Shown here in pieces: positions 32,381 to 41,953 of a DNA stretch of 52,422 bases. Position 1 is the stretch's first letter. Each line of letters starts with the position of its first letter. Origin of the DNA: Aquimonas voraii (GTDB taxonomy: Bacteria; Pseudomonadota; Gammaproteobacteria; Xanthomonadales; Xanthomonadaceae); NCBI RefSeq assembly GCF_900101825.1, contig NZ_FNAG01000017.1:1-52422 (forward strand), in the 5' to 3' direction. The position numbers and the translations under genes are program-made. The notes beneath the pieces were generated by a model. The model ran no database searches, was not told where the DNA came from, and worked only from the letters and a program-made list of their open reading frames with translations.

Positions 32381-33049
32381 TCAGCGCGTCCTGCGGCGCA
32401 GCTTCATCGCCTCGGCGCTGGTTTCGTCGAACACGCGGTCGCGCAGGCGCAGGTTCTGGACTTCGGTTTCGCGAAGGTTCTCAAGCTGGGTCTGCAGGTG
32501 CAGGCAGTCGACATCCTCAACCCGTCCCAGACGCTCGGCGAGGCGCGCGTGCAGGTGCTGTGCGGCGACTTCGGCGTGTTCGCGATGGCGCTGCTCATGC
32601 TGTCTGAGCCGGGTCTGCACGCCCTCCCACAGGGTGAGTTCGTCGGCGTCGGGCGTGCGCAAGGGCTGCCACTCGGGGATCAGCACATCGATCTCCATGC
32701 CCACTTCGAAGTCACTCAGGCGGCAAGCCCGGGGCCGACACTCCGACGCCGTGCGCTCGCGCTGGCTCAGGGTGGGGCAGCGTTCCCATCCCGGGTTCGG
32801 GTCTGCGCTCGCGGCAGTGGCCCGCGCTTCGGGCATCAGCTCAAGGCGAAGCGTGAGGCGCGAGCGCGTCAAAGCGTGCGCGCGCAGACGCTCGTCTTCG
32901 TAGAGGCGAGCCAGGGCGGCGCGTGCTGACCGCGCCTCGACCGGCAACGCGAGCTCGCGGACCACGATCGCGGCGCCATCCGCCCACGCCGGGGCTGCGA
33001 GGCCGCTGGTTGCGGCGACGATCGCCAGCCGAGCGCCGAGCCGCCTCAT
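32381..33049 (-). CDS. DUF922-like exported putative zinc protease
   Basis: The 222-residue protein has a signal peptide (MRRLGARLAIVAATSGLAAPAWA) and a C-terminal half with HEQRHREH, an HExxH zinc motif at 151-155. Context before it (LTLWEGVQTRLRQ) fits DUF922, a family of predicted secreted Zn-dependent proteases. The start at 33049 opens the signal peptide; the frame is open for 21 more codons. Probably periplasmic. Substrate unknown, and activity is inferred from the motif alone. Confidence 0.78.
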   Translation of the reverse strand: MRRLGARLAIVAATSGLAAPAWADGAAIVVRELALPVEARSARAALARLYEDERLRAHALTRSRLTLRLELMPEARATAASADPNPGWERCPTLSQRERTASECRPRACRLSDFEVGMEIDVLIPEWQPLRTPDADELTLWEGVQTRLRQHEQRHREHAEVAAQHLHARLAERLGRVEDVDCLHLQTQLENLRETEVQNLRLRDRVFDETSAEAMKLRRRTR

Positions 33050-33203
33050 CCGTGCGGTTCCGACATGCTGCAGGGGTCGCCAGCGGCGCGGCTTCGCGAA
33101 CGCGCCGCGCAATTCCTCGATATCGCCATTCCGCAGGTTTCTCGCACGCTTGCTCCAGGCACGGGTCGACGCGATGGGGGACTGCCCCTGCCGTCGCTCG
33201 AAC

Positions 33204-34742
33204 TCAGAAGCCGAGCGGCAGCCCGAGCACGAAGAAGCCGACCAGCAGGCAGGTCCAGACCAGCAGGAAGGCCAGCGAGTAGGGGACCATCATGAGCAGC
33301 ATCTCGCCGAAGCTGAGCTCGGGTCGATAGCGCCGCATGAAGGCCAGGATGATGCCGGCGTACATCATCATCGGCGACACCACGTTGGTCGCCGAGTCGG
33401 CCACGCGGTAGGCCGCGGACACCACGTCAGGCGTCATCGCCGGGCTGACGAAGTACAGCATCGGAATGAAGATCGGCCCCAGCAGCATCCACTTCGAGGT
33501 GAGTCCGCCGATGAACAGGTTGATGGTGGCGGTCGCGAGCACGAAGCCGATCAACAGCAGTACCGGCGATTCATCCAGGCCCAGCCCGAGCAGGGCCTGG
33601 CCGCCGAGATAGGTGATCCAGGCGCCGAGCCCGCTGTAGGTGAGCAGGCCGAGGAAGTTGTAGGCGAAGAAGGTCAGCACCAGGATGTAGCCGATGGTGT
33701 TCATCTGCTTGACCATCGCGTCGACCACGTCCTGCGCGCGCTTGAAGGTGCCTGCGCCGATGCCGAAGCCGATGCCGACACAGGCGAAGGCCAGCGAGAT
33801 CAGCAGGATCACATTGTTCATGTACGGCACGATGCGCCGGCCTTCCGCGTTCTCGAACGCCGCCAGCGGGCCCAGGATCAATCCGGCGATCAGGGCGGCC
33901 GCCACCAGCAGGCCGAGGCCCGCGCCGAGCAGGCCGCGACGTTCGACGGACGACAGCGCGAATTCGCCAAGACCGAGATCCGCGGGCACCACGAAGGGCT
34001 GCTGCTCCAGCCTGGGCTGCACGAACCAGCGCGTCACCAGCGCGCCGGTGGCGGCCAGCACGAAGGTCGAGGTGGCGATGAACCAGTAGTGCATGGTCGC
34101 CGCCTGCAGGGGCTCGCCCGCGGCATTGGTGAAGGGCACGCCCTGCGCTTCCGCGAAGGCCTGGGCGTTGACGCCGATGATCACGTCGATCGGCGTGCCC
34201 GGCACGAGGTTGGCGGAGAAGCCCGCAGAGACACCGGCAAACGCCGCCGCCATACCGATCAGCGGATTCTTGCCCATGCCGGCGTAGAGCATGCCGGCCA
34301 GCGGGATCAGGATCAGGTAGCCGGCATCGGTGGCCAGCGAACTCAGGATGCCGAGCAGCACCAGCAGCAGCGGCAGCAGGGACTGCGGCACCCACAGGGC
34401 GAGGCGCTTGATCAGCGCGCTCAGCAGGCCCGACTGCTCGGCGATGCCGATCGCGAGAATCACCACCAGGATCACGCCGAGCACGCCGCCGCCAAAGCCC
34501 AGCCAGTTGGTCAGCAGCGCATTGTCGAAGATCCAGCGCACCTGCTCGGCCTCGGCCATGCTGCGGATGCTGTAGGTCTGCAGTTCGCCGCCGGCGCCCA
34601 TGCTCTCGAAGCGGTGGCCGCCGAGCAGCACCGAAGCGACGAACGCGATCACGAAGAAGGCGATGAACAGCAGCACCGGGTCGGGAATGCGTTTGGCCCA
34701 GCGCTCGATGAAACCGCCGGTTGCGTTCAGTGGTTCGCTCAT
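33204..34742 (-). CDS. abgT: AbgT-family transporter
   Basis: The 512-residue inner-membrane protein has about 11-13 hydrophobic helices and the AbgT signatures RIPDPVLLF, LATDAGYLILIPLAGMLY, AGFSANLVPGTPIDVI and GGLTSKWMLLGPIFIPMLY. AbgT of E. coli imports p-aminobenzoyl-glutamate, a folate breakdown product; the relative MtrF exports sulfonamides. No abgAB hydrolase genes are beside it. GAGGTG seven bases before the ATG supports the start. Transport direction and substrate in this organism are uncertain. Confidence 0.9.
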   Translation of the reverse strand: MSEPLNATGGFIERWAKRIPDPVLLFIAFFVIAFVASVLLGGHRFESMGAGGELQTYSIRSMAEAEQVRWIFDNALLTNWLGFGGGVLGVILVVILAIGIAEQSGLLSALIKRLALWVPQSLLPLLLVLLGILSSLATDAGYLILIPLAGMLYAGMGKNPLIGMAAAFAGVSAGFSANLVPGTPIDVIIGVNAQAFAEAQGVPFTNAAGEPLQAATMHYWFIATSTFVLAATGALVTRWFVQPRLEQQPFVVPADLGLGEFALSSVERRGLLGAGLGLLVAAALIAGLILGPLAAFENAEGRRIVPYMNNVILLISLAFACVGIGFGIGAGTFKRAQDVVDAMVKQMNTIGYILVLTFFAYNFLGLLTYSGLGAWITYLGGQALLGLGLDESPVLLLIGFVLATATINLFIGGLTSKWMLLGPIFIPMLYFVSPAMTPDVVSAAYRVADSATNVVSPMMMYAGIILAFMRRYRPELSFGEMLLMMVPYSLAFLLVWTCLLVGFFVLGLPLGF

Positions 34743-34845
34743 CTGCTGGCACCTCGGGGGACTGGCCGGCCGGCGAGCGTAAGCGCCTGCAGCGGCCGCG
34801 CTGTCCTGCTGCGCCTGCTGAGCTGTCCGATCACAGGCGCGAGGC

Positions 34846-35907
34846 TCACCGGCGCGGGCGCGGGTCGCAGGTGCGCAGCAGCTTGAAACCGCGCGCCTCC
34901 GCGACCCGATCGACGCGATCGAAGCGCTCGGTCAACACCGCCTCGTAGGGCAGATGCGCGTTGGCGACGATCCAGGCCTCGCCCTTGGGCTTCAGCGCAT
35001 CGGCGGCGGCACGCAGAAAGGCCTGGCCGATCGCCGGCAGGCCGCGCGCGCCTTCGTGGAAGGGCGGGTTGCAGAGGATTGCGTCGTACTGGCCCGCGAC
35101 CCCGAGGGTGACATCGCACCCATGCACATGGACCGGCACGCGGGCATCGCGCAGGTTGTGGCGCGACAGCGCGACCGCGCGTGCGTTGGCTTCGAACAGA
35201 TCGACGGAGGTGAGGCCCGGGCAGCGTTCGAGCGCCGCCGCCGAGAGCACGCCGAGTCCGCTGCCGAGGTCGGCCACCGCGCCCGCCAGCGTGGTCGGCA
35301 GGTGTTCGATCAGCAGGGCGCTGCCGGCATCGATGCGATTGACCGCGAACAGACCGGGCGCGCCGAGCAGGGGCATCGCAACAAAGCCTTCGGTCTGCAG
35401 TGGCCTTGCCGCATCGAGATCGCGCCAGGCGGCAATCTGCGCGAATTCACGGTCGGATGCGCGCGCCAGCAGCAGGCGGCACTTGTGCTTGCTGTGCACC
35501 TCCAGCACCGGGCAGAGCCTGCGCAGATCGGACTCGAAGGCCTTGGCACCGGCATCGTTGGCGATGCTGGCCAGCAGCAGGCCGTCATCGGCCAGCGCGG
35601 CGAGTGCGCGGGCGGCTTCGGCGCGGGCGGCCTCGCGCTGGCGTGCGGGGCTCAGCAGCACGAGGGACTGCGCTTCGCCGGGCGCAGGCACGTGCACGCC
35701 GTCGCCTTCGGTCGCGGATCGACAGGCCAGGCCGGCGCGCGTCAGCGCGGCGCACCACGGGGCGAAATCCTGCAGCGCCACGATCCTGAATCCACCTGGC
35801 ACGTCCAGGCCGGGGCGCGCACCGATCCACAGCGCGGGGCCCGCCGGCAGCGGCAGCGTGCGCAGGGCCCAGCCCAGCGCGGCCAGGTCGGCATCGACGT
35901 CGGCCAT
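34846..35907 (-). CDS. rsmC: 16S rRNA (guanine-N2)-methyltransferase RsmC-like
   Basis: The 353-residue protein has two tandem methyltransferase-like domains as in RsmC/RsmD-group enzymes, the first (about 1-160) lacking a clear SAM site. The second has the SAM loop VADLGSGLGVLS, the acidic VDLFEANARA and the catalytic NPPFHEG motif. E. coli RsmC makes m2G1207 in 16S rRNA. The start lies seven bases after the DUF2237 stop, so the two genes form an operon. RsmC is preferred over RlmG because of the FHEG continuation and length. Confidence 0.87.
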   Translation of the reverse strand: MADVDADLAALGWALRTLPLPAGPALWIGARPGLDVPGGFRIVALQDFAPWCAALTRAGLACRSATEGDGVHVPAPGEAQSLVLLSPARQREAARAEAARALAALADDGLLLASIANDAGAKAFESDLRRLCPVLEVHSKHKCRLLLARASDREFAQIAAWRDLDAARPLQTEGFVAMPLLGAPGLFAVNRIDAGSALLIEHLPTTLAGAVADLGSGLGVLSAAALERCPGLTSVDLFEANARAVALSRHNLRDARVPVHVHGCDVTLGVAGQYDAILCNPPFHEGARGLPAIGQAFLRAAADALKPKGEAWIVANAHLPYEAVLTERFDRVDRVAEARGFKLLRTCDPRPRR

Positions 35908-35914
35908 GCCGTGC

Positions 35915-36280
35915 TCAGCCGCTGTAGGCGTAGGTGCGCAGGGCGTCGAGCGGCACCACGCCGAGGGCGTTCAGATGAGTCGACTCCAGCACCACGTCCG
36001 GCGCCAGCCCGTGCTCGTAGGCCTCCATCCAGCGCATCGCGCACAGGCACCAGCGGTCGCCGGGTTTGAGCCCCGGAAAGTCGTAGTCCGGCCGCGGCGT
36101 CGACAGGTCGTTGCCGCGCGATTTCGAGAAGGCGAGGAAGCGTTCGGTCATCACCGCGCAGACCAGGTGCAGGCCGCGGTCCTCGGGATCGCCGCGGCAG
36201 CAGCCGTCGCGGAACCAGCCGGTCATGGGATCGGTGCCGCAGGGCTGCAGCGGCTGGCCGAGGACATTCAGTGCGCTCAT
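35915..36280 (-). CDS. DUF2237 family protein
   Basis: The 121-residue protein matches DUF2237 along its whole length: LNVLGQPLQPCGTDPMTGWF, RDGCCRGDPEDRGLHLVCA, GNDLSTPRPDYDFPGLKPGD and RWCLCAMRW. The conserved cysteines and histidines suggest a metal site, but no function is established. The ATG at 36280 gives the family start; the frame continues open upstream with unlike sequence. It is followed at seven bases by rsmC, with likely coupled translation. Confidence 0.9.
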   Translation of the reverse strand: MSALNVLGQPLQPCGTDPMTGWFRDGCCRGDPEDRGLHLVCAVMTERFLAFSKSRGNDLSTPRPDYDFPGLKPGDRWCLCAMRWMEAYEHGLAPDVVLESTHLNALGVVPLDALRTYAYSG

Positions 36281-36386
36281 CGCGGTTTCCAGGTGGGCGC
36301 CATGCCGGAATGGCACGCGCCCCGAGGGTAGCCGAGCACGCGTGATCGCCTCACGCTGCTGCGCGCCATGCCGCCGAAGCTTGGGC

Positions 36387-37274
36387 TCACTCCGCCGGCG
36401 GCTGCCAGCGGAAGCCCGAGCGCTGTGCCAGGGTATCGGTGTCCAGCACCTCGCTGTAGCGCTGGCCGCGGATGATCCAGGTCGGGTAGTTGGTGATGTT
36501 CTCGGACACACAGGCGAAGGCCACCGGTCCGGTGCGGCCGTTGGGGCTGCACTCGACGTAGGGCAGGTACTTCTGCGCCGCGCCGAAGCGCTGCTTCTGC
36601 TGCTGGCAGACCGGGCACCAGAAGGCGCCGTAGAACTTCGCGCCGGTCGACTCCAGGTGCTGGGCCAGCGCCACCAGCCGCGGATCCTCGCGCGGGCCGA
36701 TCCAGCCCATGGCGCTGGCGTGCATCAGGCCGAGCACGGCGGCGAGCACGATCGCGTGCTGGCCGATCCACACGCCCCAGGCCGGTTTCGCCGCCGCGCG
36801 TTCGCGTTCGAGCAGGACCAGCACGAAGATCGCGAGGATCACCACCTGCGAGGCCAGACACCAGGCGCAGACGGCCTGCAGGGCCACCAGGCCGGCGAGC
36901 GTGAGGTAGAGGCTGATCGCGACGCCGACCAGGGCGACGCTGAACAGGCGCTTCCAGCGCGCTGCCGGCTTGCCGCGCGAGAGCGCGAGGAACAGCAGCA
37001 CCAGATAGGTCGCAAAGCCCCAGACCGCCACCGGTACGCCGAGGAAGCGCGACCAGACGCTGCCCTGCACCACCGCACAGCTCGAACCCTCCGCGCAGCC
37101 TGCCGGCAGGCTGCCGAACAGCGCGCCCCAGCTCAGGTAGGCGGTGATCAGCAGGCCGAGCGCGGACAGCGCGATCAGCGCCAGTTCGCGCGGGCGGCGC
37201 GGTGCCGGGGCGCTGCGTGCGGCGGCGCTCTGGGCGGGACGGGGCGCGGGCTTGCTGCGGGTTTTGCGGCTCAT
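36387..37274 (-). CDS. Vitamin K epoxide reductase-thioredoxin fusion (VKOR-DsbA type)
   Basis: The 295-residue inner-membrane protein has a basic start, four or five helices and the VKOR cysteines: loop pair Cys60/Cys66 and CAWC (Cys136/Cys139). After the last helix (near 185) comes a thioredoxin-like domain with CPVC (Cys220/Cys223). In cyanobacterial and mycobacterial relatives such fusions reoxidise a DsbA-like partner using quinone, replacing DsbB. ATG at 37274 was chosen as the start; upstream sequence in frame is low-complexity. With DsbC nearby it implies active periplasmic disulfide formation. Confidence 0.9.
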   Translation of the reverse strand: MSRKTRSKPAPRPAQSAAARSAPAPRRPRELALIALSALGLLITAYLSWGALFGSLPAGCAEGSSCAVVQGSVWSRFLGVPVAVWGFATYLVLLFLALSRGKPAARWKRLFSVALVGVAISLYLTLAGLVALQAVCAWCLASQVVILAIFVLVLLERERAAAKPAWGVWIGQHAIVLAAVLGLMHASAMGWIGPREDPRLVALAQHLESTGAKFYGAFWCPVCQQQKQRFGAAQKYLPYVECSPNGRTGPVAFACVSENITNYPTWIIRGQRYSEVLDTDTLAQRSGFRWQPPAE

Positions 37275-37491
37275 GGACGGTCGATTCCCTGCGTGGGCGG
37301 CGGTGCTGCGGCCCGCCATTTGAGGCAAGCCGGGGGCGCAGCGCAAGCCCGCGGCAGCCGGGTGGAGCGTGGGCAGGCTGCGTGTGCCGGCGCGCGGCCG
37401 CAGTTCGTGCGGCGCAGCATCGGGGCGCGACGGTCTGCCGTCGGTCCGGGCTTTGCATGCTCCGGGCACTTCCGGCTTCGGTGTTCCGGCC

Positions 37492-38316
37492 ATGGCGATC
37501 CAGCAGCCGCGCGTGCCGCGGGCTTCCTCCGATGCGTCACCTGTGCGTTCCCCGCTCGCGTCCATGGGCGATGCCCCGCCAGAACGGCGCCCCTGGGGCC
37601 CGCTGGCCCTGAGTCTCGGTGCAGGCCTGCTCTGGGGCCTGCTCGCTGCGGCCGATCCGGCCTCGGCTGGCGCCTTGGAGCGCTTGGCCCTGCTGGCTGC
37701 GGGCGCGGCCCTGGCGAGCCTTGCCCTGCGCCTCACGAAACGCCCTGCCCGGGTGCCGCCGACGCCGGCGCCATCCCCTCGTCTGGACCCGCTCACGGGC
37801 GCCGAGGCCGCCGAGCAGCTCCAGCTCGACCTCGAACGACCGCAGCCGAGCGGCCCGCGCGGCTTGGTGGCGGTGCTGGACATCGACGGCTTCCAGCCGC
37901 TGTGCGCCGAGTTGGGTGCCGGCGCCGGCCAGCGCGTGCTGCTCGGACTGGCCGAGCTCCTTGGCCAGCGCCTGCGGCGCATCGACGGGCTCTATCGGAT
38001 CGGCGAGGACGTCTTCGCCCTGCGCCTACCGGGCCTGAAGCTGGAGGAAGCGGCGCCGCGCCTGTACGCGCTGCACGCCGAACTGAATGCGGCCCTGTCG
38101 CGCCTGCCCGGGCGCGCCACCCTGTCGATCGGCGCCGCCCTGGCCCTGCCGGACGAGGACGGCGCGGCCTGGTTTACCCGCGCCCAGGCCGCGCTGGTCG
38201 AGGCGCGTGTGGAAGGGCCCTGCCGGGTTCATCTCGACGGTGGCGCGCGCAGCCCGCGCGTGGAAAGCACGCGGATGCGCGCCCTGCACCCGCAGTTCCT
38301 GCCGCCGCCCGGCTGA
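37492..38316 (+). CDS. Degenerate GGDEF-domain membrane protein
   Basis: The 274-residue protein has two short hydrophobic segments (about 38-54 and 62-80) and then a GGDEF-type domain beginning LDPLTG (98-103). The metal-site strand VAVLDIDGFQPL is kept, but the active-site loop reads GEDVF (171-175) instead of GGDEF, replacing Gly2 and Glu4. Diguanylate cyclase activity is therefore unlikely; it may bind GTP, c-di-GMP or a partner. The start is uncertain: ATG at 37492 or 37564. It is convergent with pyrC. Confidence 0.75.
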   Translation: MAIQQPRVPRASSDASPVRSPLASMGDAPPERRPWGPLALSLGAGLLWGLLAAADPASAGALERLALLAAGAALASLALRLTKRPARVPPTPAPSPRLDPLTGAEAAEQLQLDLERPQPSGPRGLVAVLDIDGFQPLCAELGAGAGQRVLLGLAELLGQRLRRIDGLYRIGEDVFALRLPGLKLEEAAPRLYALHAELNAALSRLPGRATLSIGAALALPDEDGAAWFTRAQAALVEARVEGPCRVHLDGGARSPRVESTRMRALHPQFLPPPG

Positions 38317-38340
38317 GCCTCGGCTCGCCGGCGGCGTGCT

Positions 38341-39372
38341 TCAGCCGGTCAGCAGACGCCAGCGCAGGGTCTCCCCGGCGCGCATCGGCACCACGCTGTC
38401 GGCGCCGAAGGGATAGCTCTCCGGAACCTGCCACTCCCGGCGCTCAAGGCGGATGCGGTCTGGGTTGCGCGGCAGGCCGTAGAAGTCCGGCCCGAAGCAG
38501 CTGGCGAAGCCCTCCAGCCTATCCAGCGCGCCGGCGTCTTCGAAGGCTTCGGCGTAGAGCTCGATCGCTGCGTGCGCGGTGTACAGGCCCGCGCAGCCGC
38601 AGCTGGCCTCCTTGGTGTGGCGCGCATGTGGCGCCGAGTCGGTGCCGAGGAAGAACTTCGGGTTGCCCGAGATCGCCGCCTCGACCAGGGCGCGGCGGTG
38701 CTCCTCGCGCTTCAACACCGGCAGGCAGTACGCATGCGGGCGGATGCCGCCTTGGAAGATCGCATTGCGGTTGAGCAGCAGGTGGTGCGCGGTCAGCGTT
38801 GCCGCCACGCCCGCGCGCGCGTCGCGTACGAACTCGATGCCCTGGCGGGTGGTGACGTGCTCCAGCACCACCTTGAGGCGAGGGTAGCTCTCGACCACGC
38901 GCTGCAGATGGCGCTCGATGAACACCGCCTCGCGATCGAAGATGTCGACCGAGTGGTCGGTGACCTCGCCGTGCATCAGCAGCGGCAGGCCGGTGCGCTG
39001 CAGAGCCTCGAACACCGCCCCGCAGCGGGCGAGGTCGGTGACGCCGGAATCGCTGTTGGTGGTGGCGCCGGCCGGGTAGTACTTCACCGCCTTCACGAAG
39101 CCGCTGGCCGCTGCGGCCTCGATCTCGGAAGCCGGCGTGTTGTCGGTGAGGTAGAGCGTCATCAGCGGCTCGAAGCGCAGGCCTGCGGGCAGGGCGTCGA
39201 GGATGCGCTGGCGGTAGGCGGCGGCTTCCGCCACGGTGCGCACCGGCGGGCGCAGGTTGGGCATGACGATGGCGCGGGCGAACTGCGCTGCCGTATGCGG
39301 CAGCACCGCGGCCAGGCCTGCGCCGTCGCGCAGGTGCAGGTGCCAATCGTCGGGGCGCAGGATCTCGAGCAT
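38341..39372 (-). CDS. pyrC: Dihydroorotase
   Basis: The 343-residue zinc enzyme closes carbamoyl-aspartate to dihydroorotate in pyrimidine synthesis. Zinc ligands are His11 and His13 in DDWHLHLRDG, the carbamylated Lys97 in AVKYYPAGATTNS, His in LMHGEV and in VLEHVTT, and Asp in LGTDSAPHA. Length is that of E. coli PyrC. ATG at 39372 is preferred, with AAGG nine bases upstream; a GTG at 39378 would add two residues. Confidence 0.95.
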   Translation of the reverse strand: MLEILRPDDWHLHLRDGAGLAAVLPHTAAQFARAIVMPNLRPPVRTVAEAAAYRQRILDALPAGLRFEPLMTLYLTDNTPASEIEAAAASGFVKAVKYYPAGATTNSDSGVTDLARCGAVFEALQRTGLPLLMHGEVTDHSVDIFDREAVFIERHLQRVVESYPRLKVVLEHVTTRQGIEFVRDARAGVAATLTAHHLLLNRNAIFQGGIRPHAYCLPVLKREEHRRALVEAAISGNPKFFLGTDSAPHARHTKEASCGCAGLYTAHAAIELYAEAFEDAGALDRLEGFASCFGPDFYGLPRNPDRIRLERREWQVPESYPFGADSVVPMRAGETLRWRLLTG

Positions 39373-39558
39373 CGTCACGCAGCCTTGAGGGAGGGCGCGC
39401 GGATGTTAGCAGCCGGCTCCGCGTGCGGTCCCCGAGCGGCTTGGGATTTGCATCCGGCTGGAGAACGCGCGCCGCCATCGCCGGTGAGCCGCACCCCGCA
39501 ATGCCGCGCGCAGGAGGCGCCCGGCCCACGCCACGGAGGCCGCAAGCTGGAGTGCCAC

Positions 39559-41826
39559 GTGCCGAGTCCGCCGCGCCGACATCCGGGTGTCTTCCTGGCC
39601 GCGGCGCTGCTGTACTTGCTGGCGGCCTGGCTCAGCATCGGCTTCCTGCGCGGTCCCGATGATGTCGCCCTGATCTGGCTGCCGGCCGGCATCGGGCTGG
39701 CCCTGGTGATCCTTTTCGGCGCCCGCGCTGCGGTGATGGTGCTGCTGCTGGTGCCGGCGATGCACGCGCTGCTGGCGCCCGTGCCCTGGAGCTTCCTGCC
39801 GTTCTCCATGCTCGCCAACGCGCTCGGCGCCCTGGCCGGTGGCGCCGCTTACAGCGCGCTGGGCGGCACCGCCTCCAGTCGGCTGACGGTGCAGACCGGC
39901 TTTCAAATCCTGATCGGCGCCTGCGCGCTGGCTGCGACCAGCGCCGCCATCGGCACCTTGGGCCTGGTGCTGTCCGGGCTTGCCGCTGGCGAGGACTGGC
40001 CGACCAAGGCCCTGGCCTGGGCCTTGGGCGACGTCTTCGGTGTGATCGCCCTCTGTGCCACCCTGCTGCTCTGCATCGGCGCCCTGCGCCGGCGCCAGCA
40101 GGGCGCGGCGGCTGACGGCCCGCTGGCGCCGCGCCGAGGCTGGCTCGAGTACATCCTGTGGTCGGCCTTGAGCGTGGCCGCGATCGCCCTGGTGTTCGCG
40201 GTGGGTGCGCGCAGCGGCAGCCAGGCGCTCGGCTTGGCCGGCCTGCCGATGACCATGCTGCTGTGGAGCGCGATCCGCTTTCCGCCTCTGCTCACCTTCA
40301 TCCTCACCACGGTCTTCGCCTTGGTGGTGGCCACGCTGACCGGGCTCGGCATCGCCGGTTTCCGGGTGCCGAGCGGCGCGGTTGAAAGCGCCGTGCTGGT
40401 CGGTTTCCTGTGCATCACCATGGTGGTGCCGCAGATCCTTGCCGGGGCCATCCACGAGAATCGCGTCGCCGCCCTGCGCCTGCTGCGGCGGGCCCTGCGC
40501 GATCCGCTTACCGGTCTGCCCAATCGCGCGGCCTTCGAGGAGGACCTGCGCGCAGCGCTGGCCTCGCCCAGCGCGCGCCCGCTGCTGGTCGCCTACCTCG
40601 ACCTCGACCAGTTCAAGATCATCAACGACACCTTGAGCCATGCCGCCGGCGACGCCTTGCTTCGCGAGCTGGCCGGCCTGATTCGCGGCGCCCTGCCCGA
40701 GCACGCCTACCTGTTCCGGCTTGGCGGCGACGAGTTCGCCGTGCTGCAGCCGGGGTTCGAAGACGAAGACCCCCAGCAGGCGCTGGAGCAGCTCTGCGAG
40801 CGCATCGCCGACTTCCGCTTCGCCTGGCAGTCGGGCCTCGTGTCGACACGGGCCAGCGTCGGCTGGGTGCTGGCCGGCGAGGGTGAGGTCGACGCTGGCG
40901 CCCTGCTGGCCCAGGTCGATGCCGCCTGCTTCACCGCCAAGGAGCTCGGCGGCGGTCGCGTCCAGCGCGCCGACGCCGCCGATGCCGCGGTGCGCGAGCG
41001 CACCTCGGCCATGCACTGGGTGATGCGCATCAACGAGGCGCTGGAGCAGGATCGCTTCGAGCTGTTCTGCCAGGACATCGCGCCCCTGCAGGGCGACAGC
41101 CCGGGCCGCCACTTCGAAGTGCTGCTGCGCAAGCGTGAATCGACCACAGGCGCCCTGCTGGCGCCTGCCGAGTTCATCGCCGCGGCCGAGCGCTTCGGCC
41201 TGTCTTCAAGGCTGGACACCTGGGTGGTGAATCGCTGCCTCGACTGGCTGGAAGACCATCCCCAGCAGGCCGCTGGCGTGCGCCTGTGCTCGATCAACCT
41301 GTCGGCCGCCTCGCTGGTCGACCCCGGCTTCGGCCGCTTCCTGCAGCAGCGTCTCGCCCGTTCGAGCTTTCCGCTGTCGCGACTGTGCTTCGAGATCACC
41401 GAGACCGGCGCGGTGAGCGACCTCGGCCGCGCCGTCGATTTCATCCGCAGCCTGCGCGCCCTGGGCTGTCGCTTCGCCCTCGACGACTTCGGCACCGGCT
41501 TCTGCTCGTTCTCCTACCTGCCCCAACTCGACGTCGACCTGCTCAAGATCGACGGCAGCTTCGTGCGCGACGCCGCCGACTCACCGCTGGCGCTGGCGAT
41601 CGTGCAGTCGATCGTCCAGATCGCCCGCGTCACCGGCCGCCAGAGCGTGGCCGAATGGGTGGAAACCCCGGCCCTGGCCGAGCAGATGCGAACGCTCGGA
41701 CTCGACTACGCGCAGGGCTACGCGTTCGGGCGGCCGCGACCGATGGCGGAGTACTTCGCTGAGGCCGAGATTGGCGCTTCAGGACTGGGGATTCGGCCGC
41801 AGCTGGAACCGGCCTCAGAGGACTGA
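39559..41826 (+). CDS. MASE1-GGDEF-EAL c-di-GMP enzyme
   Basis: The 755-residue inner-membrane protein has a MASE1 sensor with about eight helices (residues 10-290), a GGDEF domain with intact LGGDEF near 389-393 and an EAL domain. The EAL motif reads EVLLR, and FEITET, DDFGTG and LKIDGSF are kept, so both activities are possible. GTG at 39559 was chosen because GGAG lies seven bases upstream and the first helix follows at once; an ATG at 39403 with GGGAGGG upstream would add 52 polar residues and cannot be excluded. It is divergent from pyrC. Confidence 0.9.
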   Translation: MPSPPRRHPGVFLAAALLYLLAAWLSIGFLRGPDDVALIWLPAGIGLALVILFGARAAVMVLLLVPAMHALLAPVPWSFLPFSMLANALGALAGGAAYSALGGTASSRLTVQTGFQILIGACALAATSAAIGTLGLVLSGLAAGEDWPTKALAWALGDVFGVIALCATLLLCIGALRRRQQGAAADGPLAPRRGWLEYILWSALSVAAIALVFAVGARSGSQALGLAGLPMTMLLWSAIRFPPLLTFILTTVFALVVATLTGLGIAGFRVPSGAVESAVLVGFLCITMVVPQILAGAIHENRVAALRLLRRALRDPLTGLPNRAAFEEDLRAALASPSARPLLVAYLDLDQFKIINDTLSHAAGDALLRELAGLIRGALPEHAYLFRLGGDEFAVLQPGFEDEDPQQALEQLCERIADFRFAWQSGLVSTRASVGWVLAGEGEVDAGALLAQVDAACFTAKELGGGRVQRADAADAAVRERTSAMHWVMRINEALEQDRFELFCQDIAPLQGDSPGRHFEVLLRKRESTTGALLAPAEFIAAAERFGLSSRLDTWVVNRCLDWLEDHPQQAAGVRLCSINLSAASLVDPGFGRFLQQRLARSSFPLSRLCFEITETGAVSDLGRAVDFIRSLRALGCRFALDDFGTGFCSFSYLPQLDVDLLKIDGSFVRDAADSPLALAIVQSIVQIARVTGRQSVAEWVETPALAEQMRTLGLDYAQGYAFGRPRPMAEYFAEAEIGASGLGIRPQLEPASED

Positions 41827-41891
41827 ACAGACGCGCCGAGGGTTCGCCACCGGGCCTGTCAGGTCGAGCGGGTCTTCGGCCCAGGGCGCCC

Positions 41892-41927
41892 GAGCTCCTC
41901 CGTGATGGCTTCGAGTCGGCGGGCTGA
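41892..41927 (+). other. Short frame ending LLRDGFESAG-stop, possible gene remnant
   Basis: Between two convergent genes a short plus-strand frame reads APELLRDGFESAG and stops at 41927. The DGFE ending is the same as at the C-termini of the exported proteins at 42006 and 47604. It may be the last piece of a lost gene of that type. There is no start codon with a ribosome site nearby, so no product is claimed. Confidence 0.3.
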
Positions 41928-41953
41928 CCACCTGCGCACGCGACTCGATCCCG

